IMG/VR virus record: IMGVR_UViG_3300028197_000962
Coordinates: 1 to 64,000 of that record
Length of the DNA stretch: 64,000 nucleotides
Source of the DNA: a virus
Strand: one strand, 5' to 3'
Shown here: positions 1 to 8,368 of the stretch, one piece after another
How the letters are laid out: each line of letters begins with the position of its first letter
How positions within the stretch are numbered: position 1 is the stretch's first letter
Notes under the pieces: generated by a model
Databases searched by the model: none
The model's input: only the letters and a program-made list of their open reading frames with translations
What the model was told of the DNA's origin: nothing
Position numbers and translations under genes: made by a program

Positions 1-268
1 ACTTCTCATCTGCTAGAAACACCTTAACTCCGACCCTATTGAGAGAGGTGAGCATTCTGTTGAACTCATTAGAAACAGGATAATAACTAGCAGAGTTGGG
101 GTAATTACTAGAAATATCAAGGAGAGTCGTGATTTCTTTGACATCATCTGTGCATTCTTGGAGTAACATACACCCCATTGAATGACTGCTATAATAGTCA
201 TCTTCCTTAATAGGATCTGCCATCACGGGTGATGCTAATAGCAGCAGACTAAGAATCCATTTTTGCAT
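1..268 (-). CDS. Partial exported protein of unknown function (3' end outside window)
   Basis: The reading frame opens with MQKWILSLLLLASPVMADP, a typical signal peptide: a basic residue, a hydrophobic core and an Ala-x-Ala-like cleavage site. A segment with MGCMLLQECTDD follows. It stays open to the left edge, so the C-terminus is missing. The start ATG overlaps the end of the upstream gene. Similar short exported proteins occur in cyanophages, but I know no function. The protein is probably sent to the host periplasm. The 62-residue ORF in another frame of this stretch is a shadow. Confidence 0.7.
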   Translation of the reverse strand, partial: MQKWILSLLLLASPVMADPIKEDDYYSSHSMGCMLLQECTDDVKEITTLLDISSNYPNSASYYPVSNEFNRMLTSLNRVGVKVFLADEK

Positions 269-548
269 AATATGCCTCAAAATACTTTACAATTCCAAAA
301 GAAGTTTTATTTCCTTGTGATACCCAATCATGGGCACATTCATAGATCGATTGTGTAGAATATTTGGGAACACATCCTTCCATCGGTCCACCAAATTTTG
401 AGAGAAGAATTTTTAACACTTCTCCTCTTAACTTTAATCGATCTTCTTCATAACGCCAATCATCGTTATTCTTGGGTTCTTCAACTTTCCAAGATCCGCC
501 AACACCTCCGTCCATATTTACAATAATATTATGTCCAGGATTTTCCAT
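249..548 (-). CDS. Conserved phage protein of unknown function, 99 aa
   Basis: A 99-residue acidic soluble protein with no signal peptide and no motif I recognise. Its last codons overlap the start of the exported-protein gene downstream, and it lies only a few bases after the SleB-like hydrolase gene, so it is probably co-transcribed with both. The ATG start has no clear Shine-Dalgarno. Two cysteines sit in the C-terminal half. The call as a real gene rests on its tight packing in the operon. Confidence 0.6.
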   Translation of the reverse strand: MENPGHNIIVNMDGGVGGSWKVEEPKNNDDWRYEEDRLKLRGEVLKILLSKFGGPMEGCVPKYSTQSIYECAHDWVSQGNKTSFGIVKYFEAYYAKMDS

Positions 549-559
549 TGCTGAATAAG

Positions 560-946
560 TTATTGCCAGTGATAGTGATAGAAATTACCTTTGGGGGAAC
601 ACATAGGATCCTCAGAAGGAACTCTATGTGGAAGTTGTGATTGACCTTTAAAATTAGTCCTGGCACCTATAATACCAAAAGCTTTCAACATATTTTTATT
701 GTTTTTGAGTCTTGCAACAACATCTCGGTTAGCAGCAGGTCTCTTATATAGAAACCCCTCATACTGTCCAGGAGCATACACTACATCCGCAACAGTATTG
801 GGATAGAGAGGAGACTTTACTCGATTAATAATTGATGCTGCAACACAATATTCATCAAAAGAACCAAGATGAGTTTCAACTTGAACCGTTCTGGCCAAGT
901 GATCATAATCAACTGCACTAAGTGCCAGAACCATTTCCAGAATCAT
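560..946 (-). CDS. SleB-like cell wall hydrolase
   Basis: The 128-residue protein resembles the SleB / Hydrolase_2 family of peptidoglycan lytic enzymes: a glutamate near residue 24 (VQVETHLGS) at the position of the family's catalytic Glu, then AASIINRVKSPLYPNTVADV and a PGQYEGF segment. This fold cleaves glycan strands of the cell wall, so a role as endolysin or in wall degradation during lysis or entry is likely. It lacks an obvious signal peptide and would need a holin for export. The start overlaps the end of the GIY-YIG gene by 29 bases. A second in-frame ATG four codons later is an alternative start. Confidence 0.7.
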   Translation of the reverse strand: MILEMVLALSAVDYDHLARTVQVETHLGSFDEYCVAASIINRVKSPLYPNTVADVVYAPGQYEGFLYKRPAANRDVVARLKNNKNMLKAFGIIGARTNFKGQSQLPHRVPSEDPMCSPKGNFYHYHWQ

Positions 947-1391
947 GATAGTCTTTACGGTAGTAACGTCCCAGGATATTGCTATTATAGTATGCAGGGG
1001 TGCCGTCTGTCAAGCTTTCGGAAAGGACAGAATTGATAAAGAGTTGTCGAGTCTCCTCGAAATTAACTCTTCCTTTGGTATCATGTATGGAGATAATTTC
1101 TCGTTTATAAGCGGCATTCCCAATCCGCTTGCGTTCTTCATTAAGTTCATCAGAGCTTCCGTAATATTTTTTCCAGTCGCTCTCACTTGTAACTCTCCGA
1201 CCTCCACTTCTAGGCTTTCGTAGTTGCCAAAAGTATTTGCGGCCGATGTATTGTTTGCCTGATTGCAAATTTGTAATCCGATAGACAAAACCGAAAGACT
1301 TACCGATGCCACTAGTAGTAAACGGTTGATCCTGATACGTCCATGGGTTGTCATAAAGAAGTTCTTCATCCTCAATACCTGTATTCTTCAA
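918..1391 (-). CDS. GIY-YIG-type putative endonuclease
   Basis: The 157-residue frame contains FGFVYRITNLQSGKQYIGRK, which matches the two-strand GIY-YIG signature (here FVY and YIG about ten residues apart) followed by the usual Arg-Lys. A basic segment (RKPRSGGRRVTSESDWKKYYGS) resembles the following part of phage GIY-YIG nucleases. The start is TTG, inside the end of the upstream 53-residue gene; no ATG fits upstream of the motif. It could be a homing endonuclease or a single-domain DNA repair nuclease; there is no intron here to support homing. Confidence 0.65.
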   Translation of the reverse strand: MKNTGIEDEELLYDNPWTYQDQPFTTSGIGKSFGFVYRITNLQSGKQYIGRKYFWQLRKPRSGGRRVTSESDWKKYYGSSDELNEERKRIGNAAYKREIISIHDTKGRVNFEETRQLFINSVLSESLTDGTPAYYNSNILGRYYRKDYHDSGNGSGT

Positions 1392-1533
1392 TGATATTCA
1401 ATACCCGGTCGAGATATTTATGTGCCATATCTCGATCCCCCTGCCATATGGTATCAGGTTCTTCGTATACATCATGTTTTAATTGAAGCACACGATTCTT
1501 CAACTCGTCCTTCGTAAGCATATTTTTAGGCAT
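1372..1533 (-). CDS. Small protein of unknown function, 53 aa
   Basis: A short charged helical protein beginning MPKNMLTKDELKNRVLQLKH and ending IIEEYRY. The start codon shares its A with the TGA stop of the upstream 60-residue gene (TGATG), the translational coupling used throughout this genome. Without this gene a 140-base hole would break an otherwise gapless region. No motif is recognised. Confidence 0.6.
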   Translation of the reverse strand: MPKNMLTKDELKNRVLQLKHDVYEEPDTIWQGDRDMAHKYLDRVLNIIEEYRY

Positions 1534-1715
1534 CAGAGTCTATTACCATAATTATAGTTTTCGTAGTCCAACTTCATTGCTTGAAGTTGATTTGCTTGTG
1601 CGAGGGATTGGGGTCCCTCGGTAAGCAGTTGTACCTGTGATTCAGATAAGATAGCACCTTTCCAAGAGAGATACGCTTCTCTCCATGTACCTTGTCCTTC
1701 ATTTTCAATTAACAT
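1533..1715 (-). CDS. Small protein of unknown function, 60 aa
   Basis: A 60-residue soluble protein rich in Gln, Leu and Tyr, ending NYNYGNRL. Its ATG overlaps the nrdB stop (TAATG) and its stop overlaps the next start (TGATG), so it is embedded in the nrd transcription unit. No known family. Size and position suggest a small accessory gene; any link to ribonucleotide reduction is only positional. Confidence 0.55.
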   Translation of the reverse strand: MLIENEGQGTWREAYLSWKGAILSESQVQLLTEGPQSLAQANQLQAMKLDYENYNYGNRL

Positions 1716-2884
1716 TAGAGTTGGAATCCAGTAAACGTGTTCTTTTTAACATCCTGCTTGATGCCACCAACAACATAAGATTCAACCTCAGTTTCCTGTG
1801 GAGCAACTTGGAGACCCTTAGAAGAGATCCAGTGTTGTGTCCAAGGAAGTGGATTATTCTTAGCTGCAATATCATATACAGGTTTTAATCCAATCGATTT
1901 TAACCGACGATTAGCAATCCATTCAACATATTGATGTAAAAGTTTATCATTCAAACCAATCATGCTGCCATCTTTGAAGAGATACTCTGCCCAACGCTTC
2001 TCTTCATTGACTGCACGATCATATAAAGCATACAACCATTCTTTCTCTTCATTATAAATTTTCTTCATATCCGGATCATCGCCATTTGCCCAGTTCTTAA
2101 TAATGTTTTGAGTCAAAACTAGATGCTGGTTTTCATCCCTAGCGATGAGGGATATGATTTTAGCAGATCCTTCCATGAGTTTGAGCTCACCGAATGCAAA
2201 TGAGCACGCGAAAGACACATAGAATCGTATGCCTTCCAGAACGTTGACATTTGCGACTGCTCGGAAGAGTTTCCGTTTGAGTTCATACCTTTCTTGTTTA
2301 AAAGAACCAGCACCGTCAAGCGCATGTTCCCATGCGTTAGATGAACCATACTGTTGAGCGTCTTTGATAAAGAGGTTATACGCTTCTGTGACACTCTCAG
2401 CGCGTTCTAAGATACGCTGATCTGTTAGGATGGTATCAAACACACTACTGGGGTTTGAATACACATTCTTGATGATGTAAGTGTAGGAGCGACTATGGAT
2501 CATCTCCATAAACTCCCACACAGTCATAGCCGCCTCCAATTCAGGCAGAGAACAGTAAGGAATGAATGCCATTCCTGGACCTCTACCCTGAACACTGTCC
2601 AACATAACTTGATACTTCAAGTTTGAAGTAAAGATATGCTTCTGTTCGGGACGCAATGATTGATAATCACCACGATCTTTTTGTAAAGAGACCTCTTCTG
2701 GTCTCCAAAAATATCCTAATTGCTGAGTTGTCAACCTTTCAAAGACAGGATACTTATATGAATCATATCTTTGGACACCAAGAGGAGCACCAAAGAACAT
2801 CGGTTGTTTTGTAGTGTCAACTGGCGTCTTGTTAAAGACGGTCATACCTTCAATTTTTTTATCGTTGTTTAGTTTGAAATCCAT
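1715..2884 (-). CDS. nrdB: Ribonucleoside-diphosphate reductase beta subunit (class Ia)
   Basis: NrdB houses the diiron-tyrosyl radical cofactor that starts reduction of ribonucleotides to deoxyribonucleotides, supplying DNA building blocks during infection. The 389-residue length fits class I beta subunits. The metal and radical region is visible as EFMEMIHSRSYTYI, with the radical tyrosine in SRSY and an iron-ligand His in IHS, and the second ligand pair lies in RDENQHL. The C-terminal tail (FTGFQL) ends in hydrophobic and acidic residues, as expected for docking to NrdA. It sits 24 bases after nrdA, so the two are co-expressed. Confidence 0.96.
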   Translation of the reverse strand: MDFKLNNDKKIEGMTVFNKTPVDTTKQPMFFGAPLGVQRYDSYKYPVFERLTTQQLGYFWRPEEVSLQKDRGDYQSLRPEQKHIFTSNLKYQVMLDSVQGRGPGMAFIPYCSLPELEAAMTVWEFMEMIHSRSYTYIIKNVYSNPSSVFDTILTDQRILERAESVTEAYNLFIKDAQQYGSSNAWEHALDGAGSFKQERYELKRKLFRAVANVNVLEGIRFYVSFACSFAFGELKLMEGSAKIISLIARDENQHLVLTQNIIKNWANGDDPDMKKIYNEEKEWLYALYDRAVNEEKRWAEYLFKDGSMIGLNDKLLHQYVEWIANRRLKSIGLKPVYDIAAKNNPLPWTQHWISSKGLQVAPQETEVESYVVGGIKQDVKKNTFTGFQL

Positions 2885-2908
2885 TTTTTGTATCTTATAT
2901 TTACTTTA

Positions 2909-5218
2909 TCAAATAGAACAGGACTCGCATTCACTTTCATCAGCATTTTCTAGTTCTGCCATTAGTGATTGTATATTGTCCGGTTTGTCTTCTACCTCAT
3001 CAGTCTTTTGATCGTGAGTATTCTGATAGTAGGAAGTCTTCCAACCGTACTTATATGTAGTTAATAGATCATTTGCCATGACCGATACCGGCACTTCATT
3101 ATCTGGATAGTGCTCCGGATTGTATGACCAATTCCCAGAGATTGCTTGGTCAAAGAATTTCTGCATCATAGCAACAATATTGATATATCCATTGTTGTTA
3201 GGCATCTCCCACAACAGTGTATAATTATTTTTCAAGGTAGCATACTGCGGTACAATTTGTTTAAGAGGCCCTTTCTTGGACTTCTTAATGGACAAGTAAT
3301 CTCGTGGTGGTTCGATTCCATTGGTTGCGTTTGACACAACGGAACTGCTTTCCGATGGCATCTGTGCGGACAATGTTGAGTGTCGTAAACCGAACTCATT
3401 GATAGATGCCCTAAGAGACTCCCAATCATGCTGCAACTCCGGATTTGAAATAGAATCTACATCCTTTTTGTATGTATCAATTGGAAGAATGCCATCAGCA
3501 TACTTAGTACGTCCAAAGTTATCACACCATCCTTTCTCTTTGGCAAGTTCGTTGGATGATTTTAAGAGATAGTATTGGAAAGACTCAGAGAGTTTATGAA
3601 CTGCGTCCCATGCCTCCTGTGAGTCGTAATTATGCCCCAACTTAGCAAGATAGTGTGCAAGTCCAATGAACCCAATTCCAAGCGATCTACGTGCCTTTGT
3701 ACAAATTTCTGCTGCACGTATTGGATACTCCTGATAATCAATCAATTCTTCCAGAGCACGAACTGCAAGGTCACAGAGACCCTCCAACTCTTCATCATTT
3801 CTAATAGTTCCTACATTGACAGCAGAAAGAATACATAAAGCAATCTCACCTAACTCATCATCAATATGATTAAGAGGAACAGTGGGTAGTGTAATTTCTT
3901 GACACAGATTACTCATCTCAATCTTATCCTTGAAGGAAGAATGAGAATTGCAGTGGTCAATATTCATGATATACAGACGACCAGTCTCTGCTCTCTCTTT
4001 CAGAATGTCCAGAAATAGTTCTTGTGCCCCGACAGTCTTCCTTGGAATAGACTGATCTGATTCATAGCCCACATAGCAATCGTCAAATGCATCAGTACCA
4101 AAAGCATCATACAGACCTGGTACGTCATGCGGTGAGAATAAGCTAATCTCTCCATTCGTAATGAAACGTTCGTAGAAAAGTTTTGAAATCTGGATTGAGT
4201 AGTCAAGTTTGCGTACCCGATTGTCTTCTGTGCCTTTGTTATTTTTTAGAACGATGATGTCTTGGATTTCTTGGTGCCAGATCGGGAAGTGGACCGTTGC
4301 CGATCCACCACGGATTCCATTTTGTGTACAGCATCGTACAGTTGATTCAAACTTTTTAAGGAAAGGAACAACGCCAGTGTGCTGCACTTCTCCTCCACGG
4401 ATTCTGCTGTTGATGCCACGGATTCTTCCAGCATTGATACCGATTCCAGCCCTTTGCGCAACATAACGGCCAATGGCCATGTCAGAAGTAAAAATACTAT
4501 CCAAGGAGTCGTCAACATCAACGAGAACACAAGACGCGAACTGTCTGAGAGGAGTTCGTACCCCGGCCATGATTGGCGTTGGGATGTTGATTTTGTGTTT
4601 GCTGATCGCGTCGTAGTACCTTCTGACATATGAAAGACGGGTTTCCTTAGGATAATCTCGGAAGATGGTTAAAGCAATCATGATATACATGAACTGAGGC
4701 GTTTCATATACCTCATTCGTGCTGCGATCTTGCACTAGGTATTTATCCACAACCTGTCTTAGACCAGCATATGTGAATAGGTAGTCCCGATCATGGTCAA
4801 TAAAACTATCAACTTTCTCAATCTCTTCCTGTGAATATTTTGAGAAGATAGTTTTATCATATGGTCCGTCATATGCAAGTTGCGTGATATGGTCAATCAA
4901 ACTTGGCAACTCACTCGTTCTTCCATAGAGAGATTTTCTAAGAGAGAAGAGTAGAAGCCTTGCTGCAACGTATTGATAATTGGAATGATCAAGATCAATA
5001 AGATCAGATGCAGATCTAACAAGGATCTCCTGAATTTCGCCAGTAGTAATTCCATCATAGAACTGAATACCAGATTTCATTTCAACTTGACTCGCAGAGA
5101 CCCCTGCAAGACCCTCACATGCCTTATCAACCATGATATGCATTTTGTCTAGGTCTAGGGATTCAATCCGACCATCTCTCTTCTTAACCTTTGTGCCGTT
5201 GCTCATACCTTTTTCCAA
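2909..5218 (-). CDS. nrdA: Ribonucleoside-diphosphate reductase alpha subunit (class Ia)
   Basis: Catalytic subunit of class Ia ribonucleotide reductase, 769 residues. An N-terminal ATP-cone (VKKRDGRIESLDLDKMHIMV) suggests allosteric activity control. Catalytic residues are all recognisable: active-site cysteines in FASCVLVD and IALCILSAVNVG, the thiyl-radical cysteine in NLCQEITLP, the radical-transfer tyrosine pair in KTSYYQNT, and a C-terminal redox Cys pair in ESECESCSI. It follows primase gene 61 with a short overlap. Cyanophages carry nrdAB to raise the dNTP supply in slow-growing hosts. Confidence 0.96.
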   Translation of the reverse strand: MEKGMSNGTKVKKRDGRIESLDLDKMHIMVDKACEGLAGVSASQVEMKSGIQFYDGITTGEIQEILVRSASDLIDLDHSNYQYVAARLLLFSLRKSLYGRTSELPSLIDHITQLAYDGPYDKTIFSKYSQEEIEKVDSFIDHDRDYLFTYAGLRQVVDKYLVQDRSTNEVYETPQFMYIMIALTIFRDYPKETRLSYVRRYYDAISKHKINIPTPIMAGVRTPLRQFASCVLVDVDDSLDSIFTSDMAIGRYVAQRAGIGINAGRIRGINSRIRGGEVQHTGVVPFLKKFESTVRCCTQNGIRGGSATVHFPIWHQEIQDIIVLKNNKGTEDNRVRKLDYSIQISKLFYERFITNGEISLFSPHDVPGLYDAFGTDAFDDCYVGYESDQSIPRKTVGAQELFLDILKERAETGRLYIMNIDHCNSHSSFKDKIEMSNLCQEITLPTVPLNHIDDELGEIALCILSAVNVGTIRNDEELEGLCDLAVRALEELIDYQEYPIRAAEICTKARRSLGIGFIGLAHYLAKLGHNYDSQEAWDAVHKLSESFQYYLLKSSNELAKEKGWCDNFGRTKYADGILPIDTYKKDVDSISNPELQHDWESLRASINEFGLRHSTLSAQMPSESSSVVSNATNGIEPPRDYLSIKKSKKGPLKQIVPQYATLKNNYTLLWEMPNNNGYINIVAMMQKFFDQAISGNWSYNPEHYPDNEVPVSVMANDLLTTYKYGWKTSYYQNTHDQKTDEVEDKPDNIQSLMAELENADESECESCSI

Positions 5219-6177
5219 GTTGCGAATTTAAGTTGTGCTTCCAACCCTGAATATACGTTGGATTCTACCAGTTTTTGAACGTCATGTCCACACATGACCA
5301 TATCGTTTATGTCCTTATCATCAATATTCGATGGCCAGATTACTACGGAGTCGCCTCTATCGATAGTGCGTCCGATACGCCCGACGATCTCAGTGTTCCT
5401 TGGTTCGTTATCGTAGACCCAAATAGGATTGCTAATCCCCCACCGGCTAATATCAAGATCAGCTCCGCACATAGCAATCGAGTTGCGAATGAACGTGCTG
5501 TCGAATGGTCCTTCTGTGATGTAAACAGGTTCTGATTTGGCAATTTCATCGAGTCCATAGATTTTTGGTGCATCATCATCAAGCATTACAGTAATGTATT
5601 TAACAGGGTTTGGTTTTATAGATCTTCCCTGAAAACCGATTAGGTTTTGATTATAAAACAAAGGAATAATGATGCGAGGTTCGTCATATCTTACATCATC
5701 AAAGGTATGTTTAAGTGAGTTAGTATATTTCTTGAACTCTTCTGCATAGTAAAACTCAGATGGGTTAAGTTGTCTAGACAATAAGTATCCAGAAGCACTT
5801 GGAGATGTGGATGCTTTTGGCAGAGTAATCTTTTTCTTCTTTTTAAAGACCGGTGCTTTAAAATTTAGAATTGGTTTGTCTACAACAAAGTTCTTGCCCG
5901 CAAATCCGTCCTTAAACTTCTCCATCACATATTCTTTGTGAAGAGTGGTATCAATCTTCTTCAAGAAGTTGTTGAAAGACATCGAAGCACCACAATTATG
6001 GCACTTGAAGTTAGTATTTGTCTTTACCTGATAGATGTAACCCCTAGTTTTACTCTTATTCTTCTGCGAGTCTCCACAGATTGGGCATCTAAAATTGTAA
6101 AGATTTGATTTTACCCTCTTAAATTTTTCTAGTCGTGAGGATAGTAGACTAACATATTTTGCATCAACGTGATCCAT
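5203..6177 (-). CDS. 61: DNA primase (T4 gp61-like)
   Basis: Makes RNA primers for lagging-strand synthesis with helicase gp41. The N-terminus has a zinc ribbon, CPICGDS at about residues 34-37 and CHNC about 25 residues later, used to recognise the priming site. The C-terminal part has a TOPRIM-like YITEGPFDSTFI (catalytic Glu) and later aspartates (VYDNEP, DDKDIND). The 324-residue length matches T4 gp61. It overlaps nrdA by 16 bases and the upstream membrane-protein gene by 14 bases. Confidence 0.9.
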   Translation of the reverse strand: MDHVDAKYVSLLSSRLEKFKRVKSNLYNFRCPICGDSQKNKSKTRGYIYQVKTNTNFKCHNCGASMSFNNFLKKIDTTLHKEYVMEKFKDGFAGKNFVVDKPILNFKAPVFKKKKKITLPKASTSPSASGYLLSRQLNPSEFYYAEEFKKYTNSLKHTFDDVRYDEPRIIIPLFYNQNLIGFQGRSIKPNPVKYITVMLDDDAPKIYGLDEIAKSEPVYITEGPFDSTFIRNSIAMCGADLDISRWGISNPIWVYDNEPRNTEIVGRIGRTIDRGDSVVIWPSNIDDKDINDMVMCGHDVQKLVESNVYSGLEAQLKFATWKKV

Positions 6178-6562
6178 CTATGGTGGCGACTGTTGGTGCT
6201 ATCATAGCACCATTCTGCCCCATTAGCAATGGTTTGAGCGTTTTGATTGCCTGTGGGTTACTGATTATCAATACTGCTCCCAGTGCTCCGATGCCAATCC
6301 AAAGTTTCCGTTCCAATAACGATAGTCGTTTAGCAATGATGTCATGATCGCTGTCCATTTTATCACGTAGTTTGTCGATTTTATCAAACAATACTGCGTC
6401 GATTTTTTCTTGCTTCCCGATTCTTTCCTCATGGACGGCTAACATCCTAGACACATTATTATTTACCTCTGCAATTTTTTCAATCGCAGAATCTAAACGA
6501 CCAACCAACTGTTCAAAGTTACCAAGTCTTTCTTCTAAAACAGCAACCTTCGCATTATCCAT
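6164..6562 (-). CDS. Coiled-coil protein with C-terminal membrane segment
   Basis: Residues 1-85 form a heptad-rich charged helix (EERLGNFEQLVGRLDSAIEK and similar). A hydrophobic stretch, WIGIGALGAVLIIS, near residue 95 could span the membrane, and a short tail follows. This layout occurs in phage holin or spanin-like accessories and in membrane tethers. I cannot assign a function. It overlaps primase 61 by 14 bases and the upstream gene by 8 bases, so it belongs to the same operon. Confidence 0.65.
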   Translation of the reverse strand: MDNAKVAVLEERLGNFEQLVGRLDSAIEKIAEVNNNVSRMLAVHEERIGKQEKIDAVLFDKIDKLRDKMDSDHDIIAKRLSLLERKLWIGIGALGAVLIISNPQAIKTLKPLLMGQNGAMIAPTVATIDGSR

Positions 6563-6746
6563 TTTTATTAGGAGTCCAGGTTTTCCTCACTCCTTTGACA
6601 TAGATATATCTTTTTTTCTTTCTTACTGGTGGATCATCACCAGCTTCCTTAGTTCCAGCAATATTTCCACTGCCAACATTAACCGTAGGAGCACCTTCCT
6701 CACGGATAAACGATAGTATTTTACTTAGAATTCTGTCCTTGTTCAT
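6555..6746 (-). CDS. Small conserved cyanophage protein, 63 aa
   Basis: Begins with a short helix (MNKDRILSKILSFIREEG), followed by a Gly/Asn-rich linker (GSGNIAGTKEAGDDPPV) and a basic tail (RKKKRYIYVKG). The linker plus basic tail is a pattern I associate with small conserved proteins of T4-like cyanophages, function unknown. It overlaps both neighbours by a few codons and is clearly part of the operon. Confidence 0.65.
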   Translation of the reverse strand: MNKDRILSKILSFIREEGAPTVNVGSGNIAGTKEAGDDPPVRKKKRYIYVKGVRKTWTPNKNG

Positions 6747-7116
6747 ATTCTATTTGAAGGAGTCTAAAACATTCTATATCTACGTGAATATCATGTATGT
6801 AACTCTTAGGAGTCTGGGGAAACCTATTCAAAAATAATAAAAAAGATTTCATAGTAGGCCAAAGTTCTTTATCAATCTTGTAGAACAAGAGAGGAACAGT
6901 AGCTTCACCAAAAATATTAAAAAGAATAATAAAATGATTGACTAGAAGATGTGATTTTAATACCCCAGTATTTTTGAAGCGTTTTAATAGTCGTTTGACA
7001 TATTTAAAACGCTTCAAATCATCTAGAAAATCTTCTTTGGTTACAGAATGAGGGTTTTCATAATGACGAATTGCGAAAAGCATGAAGTTGTCATCATTTA
7101 ATTCACGGAATATCAT
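6721..7116 (-). CDS. Conserved cyanophage protein of unknown function, 131 aa
   Basis: A helical, largely hydrophobic soluble protein with the features NFMLFAIRHYENPH, FKYVKRLLKRF and a Phe/Leu-rich KSFLLFLNRFPQTP. This family recurs in cyanomyoviruses and pelagimyoviruses without a known role. It starts 7 bases after the virion-like gene upstream and overlaps the 63-residue gene downstream. No catalytic motif or membrane segment is convincing. Confidence 0.7.
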   Translation of the reverse strand: MIFRELNDDNFMLFAIRHYENPHSVTKEDFLDDLKRFKYVKRLLKRFKNTGVLKSHLLVNHFIILFNIFGEATVPLLFYKIDKELWPTMKSFLLFLNRFPQTPKSYIHDIHVDIECFRLLQIEYEQGQNSK

Positions 7117-7122
7117 ACGACA

Positions 7123-7722
7123 TTATGCTTTATAGTTCGGGAATGGTTCGTTACCAGTCTGAATACCAGACATTGCAACTAGAACCTCAGTCTTAACTCT
7201 GAAATTACCATGGTTGTCAGTATAAGTCTGAACACCAACCCAACCAGAATGAGCAGGACGGAACTTAGAGGTCAGGGCAAGACCCAAATTACCATTTACA
7301 AAATCTTCATATTCATTTGCCATGGCAGTAGACCCAACACCAAAGTATCTGGTAGAAGAGATACCAACACTGGAACCAGCTAGATCAACCAAGCTATGGT
7401 GGATCTGATCCACAGCAGCTGGATCCTCATCCAGATAGGTGGCCATCTGCGTTAATGAATATGCTACACCAGCAACAGTGTAGTTTGAATTCATAATGAT
7501 TGCATTGGTATGAGCAATGCCACATGTAGTGGTACTTGCGATACTGACGATCTGAGCGAAACCACACGTGGATCCTAGACCCAATTTAATAATTGGAGTA
7601 TCCGTACCAACACCTGCTACAAAGGGTCCTGGTTGAATTTCGATTGTATTGTTAGTAAGATTAACTGTCGCAACGCCTACCGCGACGTTTGCAAAGTTAT
7701 CCCTATCTCCCCAAAGAGCCAT
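7123..7722 (-). CDS. Putative virion structural protein, 199 aa
   Basis: The protein starts MALWGDRDNF and is rich in Gly, Thr, Val and Ser, with beta-strand-like segments (GVATVNLTNNTIEI, GVGTDTPIIKLGLG). This resembles surface or decoration proteins of cyanophages. It stands behind a perfect TATAAATA late promoter 32 bases upstream and a good ribosome site (AGGAAA). That separates it from the early-type genes around it and supports a virion role. Conserved ends such as GIQTGNEPFPNYKA have no known function. Confidence 0.65.
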   Translation of the reverse strand: MALWGDRDNFANVAVGVATVNLTNNTIEIQPGPFVAGVGTDTPIIKLGLGSTCGFAQIVSIASTTTCGIAHTNAIIMNSNYTVAGVAYSLTQMATYLDEDPAAVDQIHHSLVDLAGSSVGISSTRYFGVGSTAMANEYEDFVNGNLGLALTSKFRPAHSGWVGVQTYTDNHGNFRVKTEVLVAMSGIQTGNEPFPNYKA

Positions 7723-7753
7723 GTCTTTTCCTGAATAAGATTTTCTATAAAGA

Positions 7754-7761
7754 TATTTATA
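7754..7761 (-). promoter_or_regulatory. T4-type late promoter TATAAATA
   Basis: A perfect TATAAATA on the minus strand in the short gap before the 199-residue virion-like gene. T4-like late promoters consist of this one octamer, recognised by gp55-programmed host RNA polymerase. Spacing to the ATG leaves room for a leader with a ribosome site. Confidence 0.7.
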
Positions 7762-7764
7762 AGA

Positions 7765-7968
7765 TCACTCACCCTCGCGAGTCTTAATTGCTTTGGTGAC
7801 AACTTCAAGAAGTTGATCATCCATATCAGTCTTGGTCAGCTTAACTGCCTTAGAAAGAATAATAAGACAGATCTCAACCATTTTCTCACCCAGTTCTTCA
7901 TTTTCTGGGACTTTGGAAACAGCGTCTGTAATAATTTTTGATGCCAGTGGTAATAAAAATGCCAACAT
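7765..7968 (-). CDS. Small conserved protein with hydrophobic N-terminus, 67 aa
   Basis: Opens MLAFLLPLASKIITDAVSKV, an amphipathic or membrane-associating helix, followed by a second Leu/Ile-rich helix (MVEICLIILSKAVKLT) and an acidic/basic tail. It may be peripheral to the membrane. Such proteins occur in cyanomyoviruses with unknown role. Its stop lies just before the late promoter of the next gene. Confidence 0.6.
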   Translation of the reverse strand: MLAFLLPLASKIITDAVSKVPENEELGEKMVEICLIILSKAVKLTKTDMDDQLLEVVTKAIKTREGE

Positions 7969-7989
7969 GGATAATATAGCGATTACACT

Positions 7990-8196
7990 CTATATATCAT
8001 CAAAGTATTTTTCTAAAACGTCTAGACGTTCCTGTTCCTTTGCAATTAGATCAATTTGATCCTGAATAGCACTCATAATATCTGGGTGCTCACCAATACC
8101 AACAGGACTTTTAAAGTAAACCTCGACGTTTATCTTGGCTCTTTTAATATTTCCAATAGCACTTGCTTTAAGTGCATCGATCATTTCTCTTTTCAT
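7990..8196 (-). CDS. Small conserved protein of unknown function, 68 aa
   Basis: A short protein with the pattern MKREMIDALKASAIGNIKRA, then VEVYFKSPVGIGEHPDIM and a C-terminal coiled helix (EQERLDVLEKYFDD). I know this type as a recurrent unassigned family in marine T4-like phages (GIGEH motif). The start follows the stop of the preceding small gene by one base. Confidence 0.65.
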   Translation of the reverse strand: MKREMIDALKASAIGNIKRAKINVEVYFKSPVGIGEHPDIMSAIQDQIDLIAKEQERLDVLEKYFDDI

Positions 8197-8197
8197 G

Positions 8198-8368
8198 TTA
8201 TTTTTTGGTAATGTTACAAGTTAATTCACAATTGTCACCTTCCATCTCCGAATCTGGGATGTAGGGTGTAGATCCACATACAGCACTTCTACACCAACGT
8301 GCCGTGGGACCTTCTAATTTCTCGGAGTGCTTCAAGGTCCATGTTTTTTGTTCCTCCGTCGTAGGCAT
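8198..8368 (-). CDS. Possible small Cys-containing protein, 56 aa
   Basis: An ATG with a good ribosome site (GAGGG, 8 bases upstream) starts a 56-residue frame that overlaps the last 80 bases of the thermonuclease gene and ends just before the next gene. It has four cysteines (WCRSAVCGS, DNCELTCNI). The frame fills an otherwise empty 90-base gap in a gapless region, which supports it, but the long overlap and lack of a known family keep confidence moderate. Confidence 0.45.
   Translation of the reverse strand: MPTTEEQKTWTLKHSEKLEGPTARWCRSAVCGSTPYIPDSEMEGDNCELTCNITKK

Noticed and set aside
1010-1375. 121-residue minus-strand frame inside the GIY-YIG gene
   Set aside because: Alternative frame of the same DNA; the overlapping frame carries the GIY-YIG signature and this one carries none.
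4246-4629. 127-residue minus-strand frame inside nrdA
   Set aside because: Lies within highly conserved nrdA in another frame and shows only low-complexity Ser/Leu sequence.
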